Source: Prevotellaceae bacterium
GTDB lineage: Bacteria > Bacteroidota > Bacteroidia > Bacteroidales > UBA932
Direction: 5' to 3'
Length of the DNA: 12,578 nucleotides
NCBI GenBank assembly: GCA_031258915.1
Contig: JAIRMD010000068.1
Location: forward strand, 1-12,578
The position numbers were made by a program, and so were the translations under genes. The notes below the pieces were generated by a model. That model searched no databases and was not told where the DNA came from. It saw only the letters and a program-made list of their open reading frames with translations. Positions 1 through 7,458 of the stretch are shown here, piece after piece. The first letter of the stretch is position 1. The number at the start of each line of letters is the position of its first letter.

Positions 1-75
1 GTGGAGGATAACGGATTCGAACCGATGACCCCCTGCTTGCAGGGCAGGTGCTCTAGCCAGCTGAGCTAATCCCCC
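1..75 (-). tRNA. tRNA-Ala (anticodon TGC), left edge cut at the CCA end
   Basis: Read on the minus strand, a complete cloverleaf folds. The acceptor stem is GGGGGAT/ATCCTCC, with the alanine identity pair G3-U70 and discriminator A73. The D-arm is GCTC/GAGC, the anticodon stem CCTGC/GCAGG, and the T-loop TTCGAAT. The anticodon is TGC, read by alanyl-tRNA synthetase as Ala. Two features are odd. The anticodon loop is CCTGCAA, so position 33 is C instead of the nearly universal U. The T-stem ATCGG/CCGTT has a T-T mismatch at 50:64. The gene may therefore be a divergent or decaying copy, although its promoter is intact. Only the first base of a possible CCA lies inside the window. Confidence 0.9.
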
Positions 76-92
76 TCGCTATTTTTATAAGC

Positions 93-113
93 AGGTAGCG
101 CGGCTACCTTTTT
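93..113 (+). terminator. Perfect 7-bp hairpin followed by a T run
   Basis: AGGTAGC (93-99) and GCTACCT (103-109) form a perfect stem with a GCG loop, and a T5 run covers 109-113. This is the form of a Rho-independent terminator for transcripts travelling on the plus strand, that is, antisense through the tRNA. On the minus strand the same hairpin falls in the predicted 5' leader of the tRNA-Ala precursor and is not followed by a T run. Which of these roles applies is inference. Confidence 0.45.
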
Positions 114-127
114 CAAAAAACGGACTG

Positions 128-158
128 CAAAGGTAACAACTAATTTCATATCTGCAAA
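128..158 (-). promoter_or_regulatory. Bacteroidota-type promoter of tRNA-Ala
   Basis: On the minus strand there is a -33 box TTTG (158-155), a 19-nt spacer, and a -7 box TACCTTTG (135-128). This is an exact match to the TTTG-N19-TAnnTTTG consensus of the Bacteroidota housekeeping sigma factor. Transcription would start near 121, giving a leader of about 45 nt before the mature tRNA end at 75. Confidence 0.8.
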
Positions 159-320
159 AATATCGGCTATTTTATCTCCAACCATCTAATACACAGGTAC
201 ATTTTTTTTTGCATATCCGCGTAAAGCAGCGTCACATTCTTGCCAGCGGGGCAACATCTAAGAAGGATATTATCTCCATTTATAGTGATTTTCCCTCTCC
301 AAAATACCTACAAATGAGGA

Positions 321-351
321 TTGACGACAAGTATTATACCCTATACCTTTG
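321..351 (+). promoter_or_regulatory. Bacteroidota-type promoter of the ABC transporter operon
   Basis: TTGA (321-324), a 19-nt spacer and TACCTTTG (344-351) form a good -33/-7 promoter facing the ABC genes. Its -7 box is identical to that of the tRNA promoter. The predicted start near 358 leaves a leader of about 70 nt before the ATG at 429. No clear operator or riboswitch-like structure is visible in that leader. Confidence 0.7.
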
Positions 352-428
352 TGCTTTTCTTTACCCAAAAAACATTTATCAAGCGTTTCTCCCTCGTATG
401 GGGGTTCATACAGGATGCTACATTTTAG

Positions 429-2219
429 ATGAGTACATTAAAAAAACTTCAATCCTACGCCGGCAACCGGAAAGCGCTGTTTCCGGTTTCGATGGCGCTG
501 TCGGCGGCGAGTGCGCTGTCGGGGTTATTGCCGTATGTTCTTATCTGGCTTATTATCCGTGAGCTGTTCGAGGCAGGCGGAGGAACGGCTGGAAGTAACG
601 GTGAGGGCGGACAAAGAATCGTTCTGCTGGCATGGTGGGCTGTGGGTGCGGCGGTCGGGAACGTGGTTATTTACTTTGCAGCGCTGATGTCGTCGCACCT
701 TGCGGCGTTCAGAGTGGAATCGAATATCCGGCGCGAGGCAATGCGGAAAATCGTCGCCATGCCGCTCGGCTTTTTCGACAGCCATACAGGAGGGCGCATC
801 CGCAAAATTATTGACGATAACGCAAGCACAACGCACAGCTTTCTGGCGCACCAGCTGCCCGATTTGGCGGCTACGGCGCTGGTTCCGGTCGCCGTCATCG
901 CGCTGATCTTCGCTTTCGACTGGCGGTTGGGTATTGCCTGCCTTGTGCCGATAGCTATCGCCCTGACGCTCATGTCGTTTTCGATGGGGAAGAAAGGGCG
1001 GAAATTCATGCACAGCTACATGAACTCGCTCGAAGAAATGAACACCGAAGCCGTTGAATATGTGCGCGGGATACCGGTTGTAAAAGTCTTTCAGCAGACT
1101 ATTTTCTCCTTCAAAAACTTCCACCGCAGCATCATGGATTACCGCCGGATGGTCGTGCAATACTGCAAGATGTGGGAAAAACCGATGTCGGCATATACGG
1201 TTGTTATCAATGGCTTTGTGTTTTTTCTGGCGCCTGTTGCCATCCTTTTGACCGGCTACACGGGAAATGTGGCATCCGTGCTGCTCAACTTCTTCCTGTT
1301 TGTATTGATTACGCCCGTTTTTTCGGGCTGCGTGATGAAAAGCATGTACCTCAGTCAGGCTATGGATCAGGCGGGACAGGCTATGGAGCGGCTCGAAAAC
1401 CTTACCTCATACCAAACGCTGAAGGTTCACAAACGAGCCAAACCGGTGAACGGGTATGATATTCGCTTCGACCGCGTTTCGTTTACCTATCCCGATACGA
1501 CGAAGAAAGCGCTGGATGATGTCAGCTTCCACGTTCCACAGGGCAAAACGGTGGCGCTGGTCGGCGCGTCGGGCAGCGGGAAAACAACTGTGGCGCGGCT
1601 CGTTGCACGCTTCTGGGAAGCCGGCGAGGGGCGTGTCCTGGCTGGCGGCGTTGATGTAAACGAAATCAATCCCGCCGAGCTGATGCAATCGGTTTCATTT
1701 GTTTTCCAGAGCACACGGCTTTTCAAGGCTACGCTGCTCGAAAACATCCGCTACGCCAAACCCGATGCAACGCCGGAAGAAGTTGATCGCGCGGTCAATA
1801 TGGCGCAATGCCGCGACATCATCGACCGCCAGCCACTCGGACTGAACGCCCGTATCGGCGCCGAAGGAACATACCTCTCCGGCGGCGAACAGCAGCGTAT
1901 CCTCCTCGCCCGCGCAATGCTGAAAAACGCCCCGATTGTCATCCTCGACGAGGCGACCGCTTTTGCCGACCCCGAAAGCGAGCATCTGATATATAAAGCC
2001 TTTGCCGCCCTGTCGGAAGGCAAAACAACGCTGATGATTGCCCACCGGCTCACGAGCATAACCCATGCCGACAATGTTTTGGTTCTCGACAGCGGACGGA
2101 TCGCCGAATCGGGAACGCACGAGGAATTGATCCACCAAAACGGGCTGTACCTGAAGATGTGGAACGAATACCGGCAGTCGGTTCGGTGGACGCTAAGGAA
2201 GGAGGGCAGCCATGCTTAA
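429..2219 (+). CDS. ABC transporter, permease-ATPase fusion, first half of a pair
   Basis: This is a 596-residue half-transporter with the type IV (exporter) fold: a membrane domain followed by a nucleotide-binding domain. Six hydrophobic segments can be read at about 14-45, 65-88, 145-162, 165-185, 256-275 and 283-300. The ATPase domain has Walker A GASGSGKTT (379-387), Q-loop Q427, signature LSGGEQQR (483-490), Walker B IVILDE (503-508) with catalytic E508, and H-loop H539. The D-loop reads FADPES instead of the usual SALD. Length and layout fit the IrtA/YbtP-like group of inner-membrane transporters, some of which import metal-siderophore complexes despite the exporter fold. The ATG at 429 is the first in-frame start, with a weak AGGA about 13 nt upstream. 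It overlaps the next gene by 8 bp, so the two products probably form a heterodimer. The substrate cannot be told from the sequence. Confidence 0.9.
   Translation: MSTLKKLQSYAGNRKALFPVSMALSAASALSGLLPYVLIWLIIRELFEAGGGTAGSNGEGGQRIVLLAWWAVGAAVGNVVIYFAALMSSHLAAFRVESNIRREAMRKIVAMPLGFFDSHTGGRIRKIIDDNASTTHSFLAHQLPDLAATALVPVAVIALIFAFDWRLGIACLVPIAIALTLMSFSMGKKGRKFMHSYMNSLEEMNTEAVEYVRGIPVVKVFQQTIFSFKNFHRSIMDYRRMVVQYCKMWEKPMSAYTVVINGFVFFLAPVAILLTGYTGNVASVLLNFFLFVLITPVFSGCVMKSMYLSQAMDQAGQAMERLENLTSYQTLKVHKRAKPVNGYDIRFDRVSFTYPDTTKKALDDVSFHVPQGKTVALVGASGSGKTTVARLVARFWEAGEGRVLAGGVDVNEINPAELMQSVSFVFQSTRLFKATLLENIRYAKPDATPEEVDRAVNMAQCRDIIDRQPLGLNARIGAEGTYLSGGEQQRILLARAMLKNAPIVILDEATAFADPESEHLIYKAFAALSEGKTTLMIAHRLTSITHADNVLVLDSGRIAESGTHEELIHQNGLYLKMWNEYRQSVRWTLRKEGSHA
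2196..2206 (+). promoter_or_regulatory. Strong Shine-Dalgarno site of the second ABC gene
   Basis: The purine run AAGGAAGGAGG lies inside the end of the first ABC gene, just before the ATG at 2212. Strong Shine-Dalgarno sites are uncommon in this phylum. This one supports the start at 2212 over the internal ATG at 2284, and supports translational coupling across the ATGCTTAA overlap. Confidence 0.6.
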
Positions 2220-3930
2220 TGCCGTCAAAAAAAGATTTGCGCTCTCAACCAAAGGCGCAAAAGATTTCTGCAAAGGGGTATTAATGACTACCCTGCTTGA
2301 TTTGGCGCTGATGCTTCCCGCCGTGTTTGTCTTCCTTTTTCTTGACGATTACCTGCATCCCATGTTCGCGCCGTCGGCAAGCGCCGCGCACGGCGTGATG
2401 TACTATGTCGTCGTGGGCATTGCCTTTACGCTGGTGATGTACGTGATAGCGGTCTTCCAGTACCGCAGCACGTTTATCACCGTTTACGACGAAAGCGCCG
2501 CCCGCCGCATTTCGCTTGCGGAGAAGCTGCGCAAGTTGCCGCTGGCTTACTTCGGCAAGAAAAACCTGTCGGACCTCACCGCCACAATTATGGACGACTG
2601 CACCGATCTTGAACATACCTTTTCGCACGCCGTGCCGCAGCTGTTTGCTTCCGTTATCAGCATTTTGATTATCATAGCCGGACTGTTTTTCTACAGCTGG
2701 CAGCTGACGCTGGCGCTCTTTTGGGTAGCGCCGCTGGCAACGGCAATCATTCTTGTCGCAAAAAAGAAAACAAACCGGCTCAACAGGGATTATTATCAAG
2801 CCAAGCGTGCCGTAAGCGAGCATATTCAGGAGGGGCTTGACTGCGTGCGCGAAATCAAATCCTGCAACCGCGAAGCGGATTATATCGAACAGCTAAGCGC
2901 GAAAATCGACTTCAATGAAAAAGTGCAGACACGCGGCGAACTGTTTATCGGAGTGATGACAAACGTTTCGCAAAGCGTCCTGAAACTCGGGATGGCAAGC
3001 GTCGTAATTGTCGGCGCGGGGTTGCTCGCCCGCGGCGCGATAGAGCTGTTCACCTACCTGATATTTATTCTCGTGGCGTCGCGGGTATACGCCCCGATAG
3101 AGGAAGTGTTCAACAACCTGATGGCGCTGTTTTTCCTCGACGTCCGCATCAACCGCATGAACGAAATGGAAGCCTTGCCCGTTCAGCAGGGAACGACCGC
3201 TTTTGAACCTGACGGCTTCGATATTGAGTTCCGGAATGTCGATTTTGAATATGAACAGGGAAAACAGGTGCTGCAAAACGTATCCTTCACGGCGCGGCAG
3301 GGCGAAATTACGGCGCTTGTCGGACGTTCGGGCAGCGGGAAAAGCACGGCAGCCCGCCTTGCCGCCCGCTTCTGGGATATTCAGTCGGGGCAAATCCTGC
3401 TTGGTGGACGCGATGTCAGCGCGATTGACCCCGAAACGCTGCTGAAATACTACTCGGTCGTCTTTCAGGATGTCGTACTTTTCAACGCTTCCATCATGGA
3501 CAACATACGGATTGGCCGCCGCGAGGCACTGGACGAAGAGGTGTTGTCGGCAGCCCACCTTGCCTGCTGCGACGAGTTTGCGTGCAGGATGCCGCAGGGT
3601 TATCACACCGTCATCGGCGAAAACGGCGAAACGCTATCGGGCGGCGAGCGTCAGCGCGTCTCCATCGCCCGCGCCCTGCTGAAAGACGCGCCCATCATCC
3701 TGCTTGACGAAGCCACCGCATCGCTCGACGTCGAAAACGAAACCCGGATACAGTCCGGAATTTCGGAGCTGATACGCGATAAGACCGTGTTAGTCATCGC
3801 CCACCGGATGCGCACTGTCGCCAACGCCGACAAAATCATCGTCCTCAACAACGGTGCGGTTGCCGAAAGCGGCACCCCCGAAGAACTGCTCGCTGCAAAA
3901 GGAATTTTCGCAGGAATGATAAAAAAATAG
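2212..3930 (+). CDS. ABC transporter, permease-ATPase fusion, second half of the pair
   Basis: This 572-residue half-transporter has the same architecture as its upstream partner but is clearly diverged from it. Hydrophobic segments are visible at about 24-46, 61-83, 143-161, 163-183, 246-275 and 278-295. The ATPase domain has Walker A GRSGSGKST (371-379), Q-loop Q419, signature LSGGERQR (475-482), Walker B IILLDE (495-500) with catalytic E500, D-loop SLDVEN, and H531. Both partners keep the catalytic glutamate and histidine, so both ATP sites could be active. The start overlaps the stop of the first gene. The pair resembles IrtB/YbtQ-type halves. No TonB receptor, binding protein or regulator lies in the window to fix the substrate. 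The gene ends 49 bp from the convergent aminotransferase gene. Confidence 0.9.
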   Translation: MLNAVKKRFALSTKGAKDFCKGVLMTTLLDLALMLPAVFVFLFLDDYLHPMFAPSASAAHGVMYYVVVGIAFTLVMYVIAVFQYRSTFITVYDESAARRISLAEKLRKLPLAYFGKKNLSDLTATIMDDCTDLEHTFSHAVPQLFASVISILIIIAGLFFYSWQLTLALFWVAPLATAIILVAKKKTNRLNRDYYQAKRAVSEHIQEGLDCVREIKSCNREADYIEQLSAKIDFNEKVQTRGELFIGVMTNVSQSVLKLGMASVVIVGAGLLARGAIELFTYLIFILVASRVYAPIEEVFNNLMALFFLDVRINRMNEMEALPVQQGTTAFEPDGFDIEFRNVDFEYEQGKQVLQNVSFTARQGEITALVGRSGSGKSTAARLAARFWDIQSGQILLGGRDVSAIDPETLLKYYSVVFQDVVLFNASIMDNIRIGRREALDEEVLSAAHLACCDEFACRMPQGYHTVIGENGETLSGGERQRVSIARALLKDAPIILLDEATASLDVENETRIQSGISELIRDKTVLVIAHRMRTVANADKIIVLNNGAVAESGTPEELLAAKGIFAGMIKK

Positions 3931-3967
3931 GGGAAAGCGGAGGTGTGATGGCAAGGCAGCGCTAATG

Positions 3968-3984
3968 GGCAGATAAAATCTACC
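3968..3984. terminator. Short hairpin between convergent genes
   Basis: GGCAGAT (3968-3974) and ATCTACC (3978-3984) pair over 7 bp, including one G-U or A-C position depending on strand, with an AAA loop. The hairpin covers the stop codon of the aminotransferase gene and lies in the 49-bp gap between convergent genes. No T run follows on either strand, so a terminator role is only possible. Confidence 0.3.
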
Positions 3985-5176
3985 TCAGCTTTGCCAGCGC
4001 CTCCTTCATGCGCTTCATTGCCTTCTCTACGTTGGCATCGGAGGTGGCGTAGGAAAGGCGAATGCAGGTAGGCTCGCCGAAAGCGTCGCCGGGAACGCCG
4101 GAAACAAGCGCCTTATCCAGCAGGTACAGGCACATGTCCATATCGCTGTTGATGGTTACGCTGCCGTCGCCTTTGCCGAAGAAAGAGCTGATGTCGGGGA
4201 ATACGTAAAATGCGCCTTCGGGCACGCTGCACTTCACGCCCGGCATATCGCTCAGCCACTTAATAACCAAATCGCGGCGGCGCTTGAACGCTATCGTCAT
4301 TTCCTTTGTTGGCGTATTATCCTGCGTAAGAGCAGCTATGGCGGCACGCTGCGCAATGCTTGACGGGTTGGAGGTAAGCTGCCCCTGCAGCTTCGAGCAA
4401 GCTTTGGCGACCCACAGCGGGGCAGCGAGGTAGCCAATGCGGTAGCCGGTCATGGCGTACGCTTTCGACACGCCGTTAATCAGCACAACCTTATCCTTTA
4501 CGTTGGCAAACTGCGCAATGCTCTCGTGCTTGCCCACAAAGTTGATGTGCTCATAAATTTCATCGGAGATAACAAATAGGCGGTCATGCTTGGCAATAAC
4601 ATCTGCCAGCGCTTTGAGCTCCGCCTTGCTGTACACGCCGCCCGTAGGGTTTGAGGGTGAGCAGAGGATTAGCATTTTTGTTTTGGGCGTAATGGCGCTC
4701 TCGAGCTGCGCAGCGGTCATTTTAAAGCCGCTCTCGAGGGTTGTCTTCACGATAATGCTTTTGCCGCCGGCGAGCTTCACCAGCTCGGAGTAGCTCACCC
4801 AGTACGGCGCAGGAATAATCACCTCGTCACCCTCATCTACCAGGCTCTTGATAGCGTTTGCCAGCGAGTGCTTTGCACCGTTTGATGCCATAACCTGTTC
4901 GGGTTTATAGCTAAGGTCATTTTCGCGCTTCAGCTTGTCGGCAATAGCTTTGCGTAGCTCCATGTAGCCATCCACAGGCGTGTAGAACGAGTAGTTATCG
5001 TCCACAGCTTTTTTTGCAGCCGCTTTTATGTGGTCGGGGGTGAAAAAATCCGGCTCACCTGCTGTGAGGTTTACTATATCAAAACCTTTTGCTTGCAGGT
5101 CTTTGGTCTTTTGGTTCATCGCCAAAGTTTGCGATTCGGCAAGGCTTTGCAGCCGTTTGGAGAGGTAGTTTTCCAT
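3980..5176 (-). CDS. aspC: Class I aminotransferase, probable aspartate aminotransferase
   Basis: The 398-residue product is a fold-type I PLP enzyme that would interconvert aspartate plus 2-oxoglutarate and oxaloacetate plus glutamate in the cytoplasm. Visible landmarks are the N-terminal LTAGEPDF segment (37-44), YW at 125-126, SNPTG with N176 (175-179), SDEIYE with PLP-binding D205, the Schiff-base lysine K238 in SKAYAMTGYRIGY, and the carboxylate-binding arginine R373. Length is normal for subgroup I-gamma enzymes such as those of Thermus and Bacillus. I start at 5176 because the protein then begins MENYLSKRL, as expected for the family. The upstream in-frame ATG at 5245 would add 23 hydrophobic, unlikely residues. 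There is no Shine-Dalgarno site; the leader is AT-rich. A prephenate or broad aromatic specificity cannot be excluded. It lies 120 bp after fcl and may be co-transcribed with it, but it has no obvious role in sugar nucleotide synthesis. Confidence 0.9.
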   Translation of the reverse strand: MENYLSKRLQSLAESQTLAMNQKTKDLQAKGFDIVNLTAGEPDFFTPDHIKAAAKKAVDDNYSFYTPVDGYMELRKAIADKLKRENDLSYKPEQVMASNGAKHSLANAIKSLVDEGDEVIIPAPYWVSYSELVKLAGGKSIIVKTTLESGFKMTAAQLESAITPKTKMLILCSPSNPTGGVYSKAELKALADVIAKHDRLFVISDEIYEHINFVGKHESIAQFANVKDKVVLINGVSKAYAMTGYRIGYLAAPLWVAKACSKLQGQLTSNPSSIAQRAAIAALTQDNTPTKEMTIAFKRRRDLVIKWLSDMPGVKCSVPEGAFYVFPDISSFFGKGDGSVTINSDMDMCLYLLDKALVSGVPGDAFGEPTCIRLSYATSDANVEKAMKRMKEALAKLR

Positions 5177-5296
5177 AAAAATTAGTAAAAAAATTAAAAG
5201 TAAAAGATGCTCATTTGCGAGGTAAAAGTAAGAATGATTATACAATTTACAGCCATGTCTGGTTTTATAGTATTTCTCCGACGCTTTCCGGCTGCT

Positions 5297-6331
5297 TTAT
5301 AAAATGCTTTGTATTCCCTCTCTTAATCCTATTTTGGCTGTCCAACCGAGCTGCTTGAGCTTCTCTACGCTCAGCAGCTTGCGCGGCGTGCCGTCGGGCT
5401 TGGAGGCGTTCCACACGGTTGCGCCGCGGAAGCCCACCAACTCCTTTACCAGCTCGGCCAGCTCCCTTATGGCCAGGTCTTCGCCGCAGCCAATGTTGAC
5501 CAGCCCTGCCTCGCTGTAGGTTTTCATCAGGAAAACGCAGGCATCGGCGAGGTCGTCAACGTGCAGGAACTCGCGCAGGGGTGCGCCCGTGCCCCACAGC
5601 TCTACCTGCACGTCGCCGTCGCTGCCGCGCCGGATGCCGTACTTGGCCAGCACTTGGAGTATGTCGTGGTCGCTGCGCCTCCCGCTGACGCGCTCAATGG
5701 GGTTGCTGTCGAGGTTGGAGCGGAGGCTGCTCCAGTCGTTCTCCTCCAGATGCTTTCCCAGCTTCATCTTGCGTATCAGCGCCGGGAGCACGTGCGATTT
5801 TTCCAAGTTGTAGCTGTCGTTGGGGCCGTACAGGTTGGTCGGCATGACGCTGATGAAGTTGCAGCCGTACTGCGCGCGGTAGGCGTCGCACAGCTTGATG
5901 CCCGCAATTTTTGCAACGGCGTAAGGCTCGTTAGTTGGCTCCAGCTCGCCCGTCAGCAGGTACTCCTCCCTCAGCGGCTGCGGCGCCAGCTTAGGGTAGA
6001 TGCACGACGAGCCGAGGAACAGCAGCTTTTTCACGCCGCGCCGGTAGCTCTGGTGGATGACGTTGGCCTCCATGATGAGGTTGTCGTAGATAAATTCGGC
6101 GCGGTAGCTGCTGTTGGCCACAATGCCGCCTACCTTTGCGGCGGCAAGAAAAACGTACTCCGGTTTTTCCTGCGCAAAGAAGTCGGCCACCGCCTGCTGG
6201 CTGCGCAGGTCGAGCTGCCCCGACGAGCGCAGCGTAAAGTTTTGGTAGCCATCCTTTTGCAGCCGCCGCACAAGCGCCGACCCTACCATTCCGTTGTGGC
6301 CGGCAACGTATATTTTTGCATTTTTTTCCAT
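5297..6331 (-). CDS. fcl: GDP-L-fucose synthase
   Basis: This enzyme epimerises and reduces GDP-4-keto-6-deoxymannose to GDP-L-fucose with NADPH, the last step after Gmd. The 344-residue protein has the Rossmann motif GHNGMVG (11-17), the catalytic set S108/S109-C110 in GSSCIYP, Y137 and K141 in YAVAK, and H180 in the KSHVLPALI segment. Residues about 190-243 form an insertion relative to the short E. coli enzyme, before WGTGAPLREFLHVDD. I recall a similar insertion in Bacteroides homologues. The C-terminus ends at GLREGIQSIL, roughly 10 residues short of what I expect. Dropping one T from the T4 run at the stop would extend the frame, so a small frameshift is possible. The start lies 5 bp after the Fic stop, which implies co-translation. 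The gene is also known as wcaG. Confidence 0.93.
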   Translation of the reverse strand: MEKNAKIYVAGHNGMVGSALVRRLQKDGYQNFTLRSSGQLDLRSQQAVADFFAQEKPEYVFLAAAKVGGIVANSSYRAEFIYDNLIMEANVIHQSYRRGVKKLLFLGSSCIYPKLAPQPLREEYLLTGELEPTNEPYAVAKIAGIKLCDAYRAQYGCNFISVMPTNLYGPNDSYNLEKSHVLPALIRKMKLGKHLEENDWSSLRSNLDSNPIERVSGRRSDHDILQVLAKYGIRRGSDGDVQVELWGTGAPLREFLHVDDLADACVFLMKTYSEAGLVNIGCGEDLAIRELAELVKELVGFRGATVWNASKPDGTPRKLLSVEKLKQLGWTAKIGLREGIQSIL

Positions 6332-6336
6332 GTTGC

Positions 6337-7458
6337 TTAGTTAGCGTTAGTTATCTTCCAAGAGCCGTTCCTTCTCGCTCCAATGCGTTCTATGATGCCC
6401 TGCTTTTTTAATTTTGCAATATTATTCTCCACTGCGGTTTTGGTGATTTTCAACAAATTAGACAATTCTGTTATGGTTATTAGCGGATTTTTATTTACTA
6501 AGTCAACGATTTCAGCTTCATTTTTACCCAACTTTATACCCAACTTTATACCCAACTTTTCGTCTTTCTCCCCAACTTTTTTCGCGCCAAAATCCTCCGA
6601 TATGCCTCCGACATTTTTAGCCAAGTGCAAATCTGGCTCCCCGAAATTTACATGTAAATGCCTATTTTTCAGTTCATTATTTTCTTCCAACAGTAAATTT
6701 GAAAGGAAGCGAACAAGGTATTTGTCGGTTTTGTAAATGCCGTGCGATAAATCTTCGTAGTTTGCTCTCACAAGCGCGTTGCGGAAATACCACGAGTGTT
6801 GGGCAAACAGCGCATTGCTCGCATTCTTAAACCCAAGTTTGCGAAGATACTTTATTAAAAAAACGGCAGCTGTGCGTGTATTGCCCTCGCCAAAAATATG
6901 AATCTGCCACAAGTAGGCTACGAAATGAGCAAGATGTTCAATAACTTGCTGTGTGCTTAGCCCCTTGTAAGCAAAAGTTTTTTCTTCCTTAAAATCGTAT
7001 TCGAGCGTCTCTTTCAGCATCTCTGCGCTTGCGTACAGCACCATTTCGCCATCGAGCACCCACTCTTTTTTAGTGATGTTATAATCACGTATTCTGCCTG
7101 CAAATTTATAAATGCCGGTAAACAACCGCCTGTGGATATTGAGGTATTCTGTAGGGGAAAAAGAAAAGGTTTTTTCCGACAGAATCTCGGCAATTCGGGC
7201 TGATACTTTATCGGCTTCTTCTGTGCGGTCATCTGCTTCTGTTTTCCTGTCGGCAAGGGTTTTATAGTAAGCATCAATGCGAATTTTTACCTCATCAAAA
7301 GTAATATCGCCCTCAATGTTTTCTTTTGCCTGCTGAATAAGATATGCAGACGGCGTTAGGCCATCTACCTGCTGCAGGCCGATAGCTGTCAGCCAATTTT
7401 GGGTTTTCTCAACCTGCGAGGGTTCGCCCTGCCGGATGTATTCGTCAAATTCCTTCAT
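6337..7458 (-). CDS. Fic-family protein with VbhA-like N-terminus and winged-helix C-terminus
   Basis: Fic proteins usually transfer AMP from ATP to hydroxyl side chains of target proteins. This one has 373 residues. The N-terminal 30-66, ending in the phrase ENIEGDITFDEV, resembles the VbhA-type antitoxin helix, although the usual S/T of the inhibitory S/TxxxEG motif is not seen. The Fic core spans about 95-260, with the active-site loop HIFGEGNTRT (187-196). H187, E191, N193 and R195 are present, and T194 replaces the usual G or K. A tetrapeptide linker (KLGI repeats, 301-311) joins a winged-helix DNA-binding domain at about 312-370. The gene lies between gmd and fcl and is more AT-rich by eye than either, which suggests later acquisition. 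It could be a self-contained toxin-antitoxin, a regulator that modifies a partner, or inactive cargo. AAGGTGG just upstream of the ATG may serve as ribosome binding site. Confidence 0.88.
   Translation of the reverse strand: MKEFDEYIRQGEPSQVEKTQNWLTAIGLQQVDGLTPSAYLIQQAKENIEGDITFDEVKIRIDAYYKTLADRKTEADDRTEEADKVSARIAEILSEKTFSFSPTEYLNIHRRLFTGIYKFAGRIRDYNITKKEWVLDGEMVLYASAEMLKETLEYDFKEEKTFAYKGLSTQQVIEHLAHFVAYLWQIHIFGEGNTRTAAVFLIKYLRKLGFKNASNALFAQHSWYFRNALVRANYEDLSHGIYKTDKYLVRFLSNLLLEENNELKNRHLHVNFGEPDLHLAKNVGGISEDFGAKKVGEKDEKLGIKLGIKLGKNEAEIVDLVNKNPLITITELSNLLKITKTAVENNIAKLKKQGIIERIGARRNGSWKITNAN
6526..6561 (-). repeat. 12-bp tandem repeat coding a KLGI linker in the Fic gene
   Basis: Two exact copies of ACCCAACTTTAT (6526-6537, 6538-6549) are followed by a third, ACCCAACTTTTC (6550-6561). 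A diverged fourth starts at 6570. On the coding strand they give IKLG tetrapeptides between the Fic core and the winged helix. The 12-bp unit keeps frame, so copy number can change by slippage without breaking the protein. Confidence 0.85.

Larger units (their letters stand above)
76..428. other. Divergent intergenic region between tRNA-Ala and the ABC operon
   Basis: No convincing gene is present in these 353 bases. Going rightwards, they hold a hairpin followed by a T run, the tRNA promoter reading left, and the ABC operon promoter reading right. The sequence is AT-rich. An open frame starting at 209 runs into the ABC gene in another frame. It overlaps the promoter and shows no recognisable protein features, so I treat it as chance. 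Confidence 0.6.

Noticed and set aside
209..562. 117-codon plus-strand open frame before the ABC operon
   Set aside because: It overlaps the operon promoter and the first 130 bases of the ABC gene in another frame, and its translation has no recognisable domain pattern.
5561..6340. Long 259-codon plus-strand open frame opposite fcl
   Set aside because: It is the complement of a well-supported gene in GC-rich DNA. Its repetitive V/A/L/R-rich translation is typical of an antisense shadow frame.
6526..6582. Tandem repeats considered as CRISPR or intergenic repeat elements
   Set aside because: The units are 12 bp, directly adjacent without spacers, and in frame within a coding region. The same holds for the repeat at 12451-12486.
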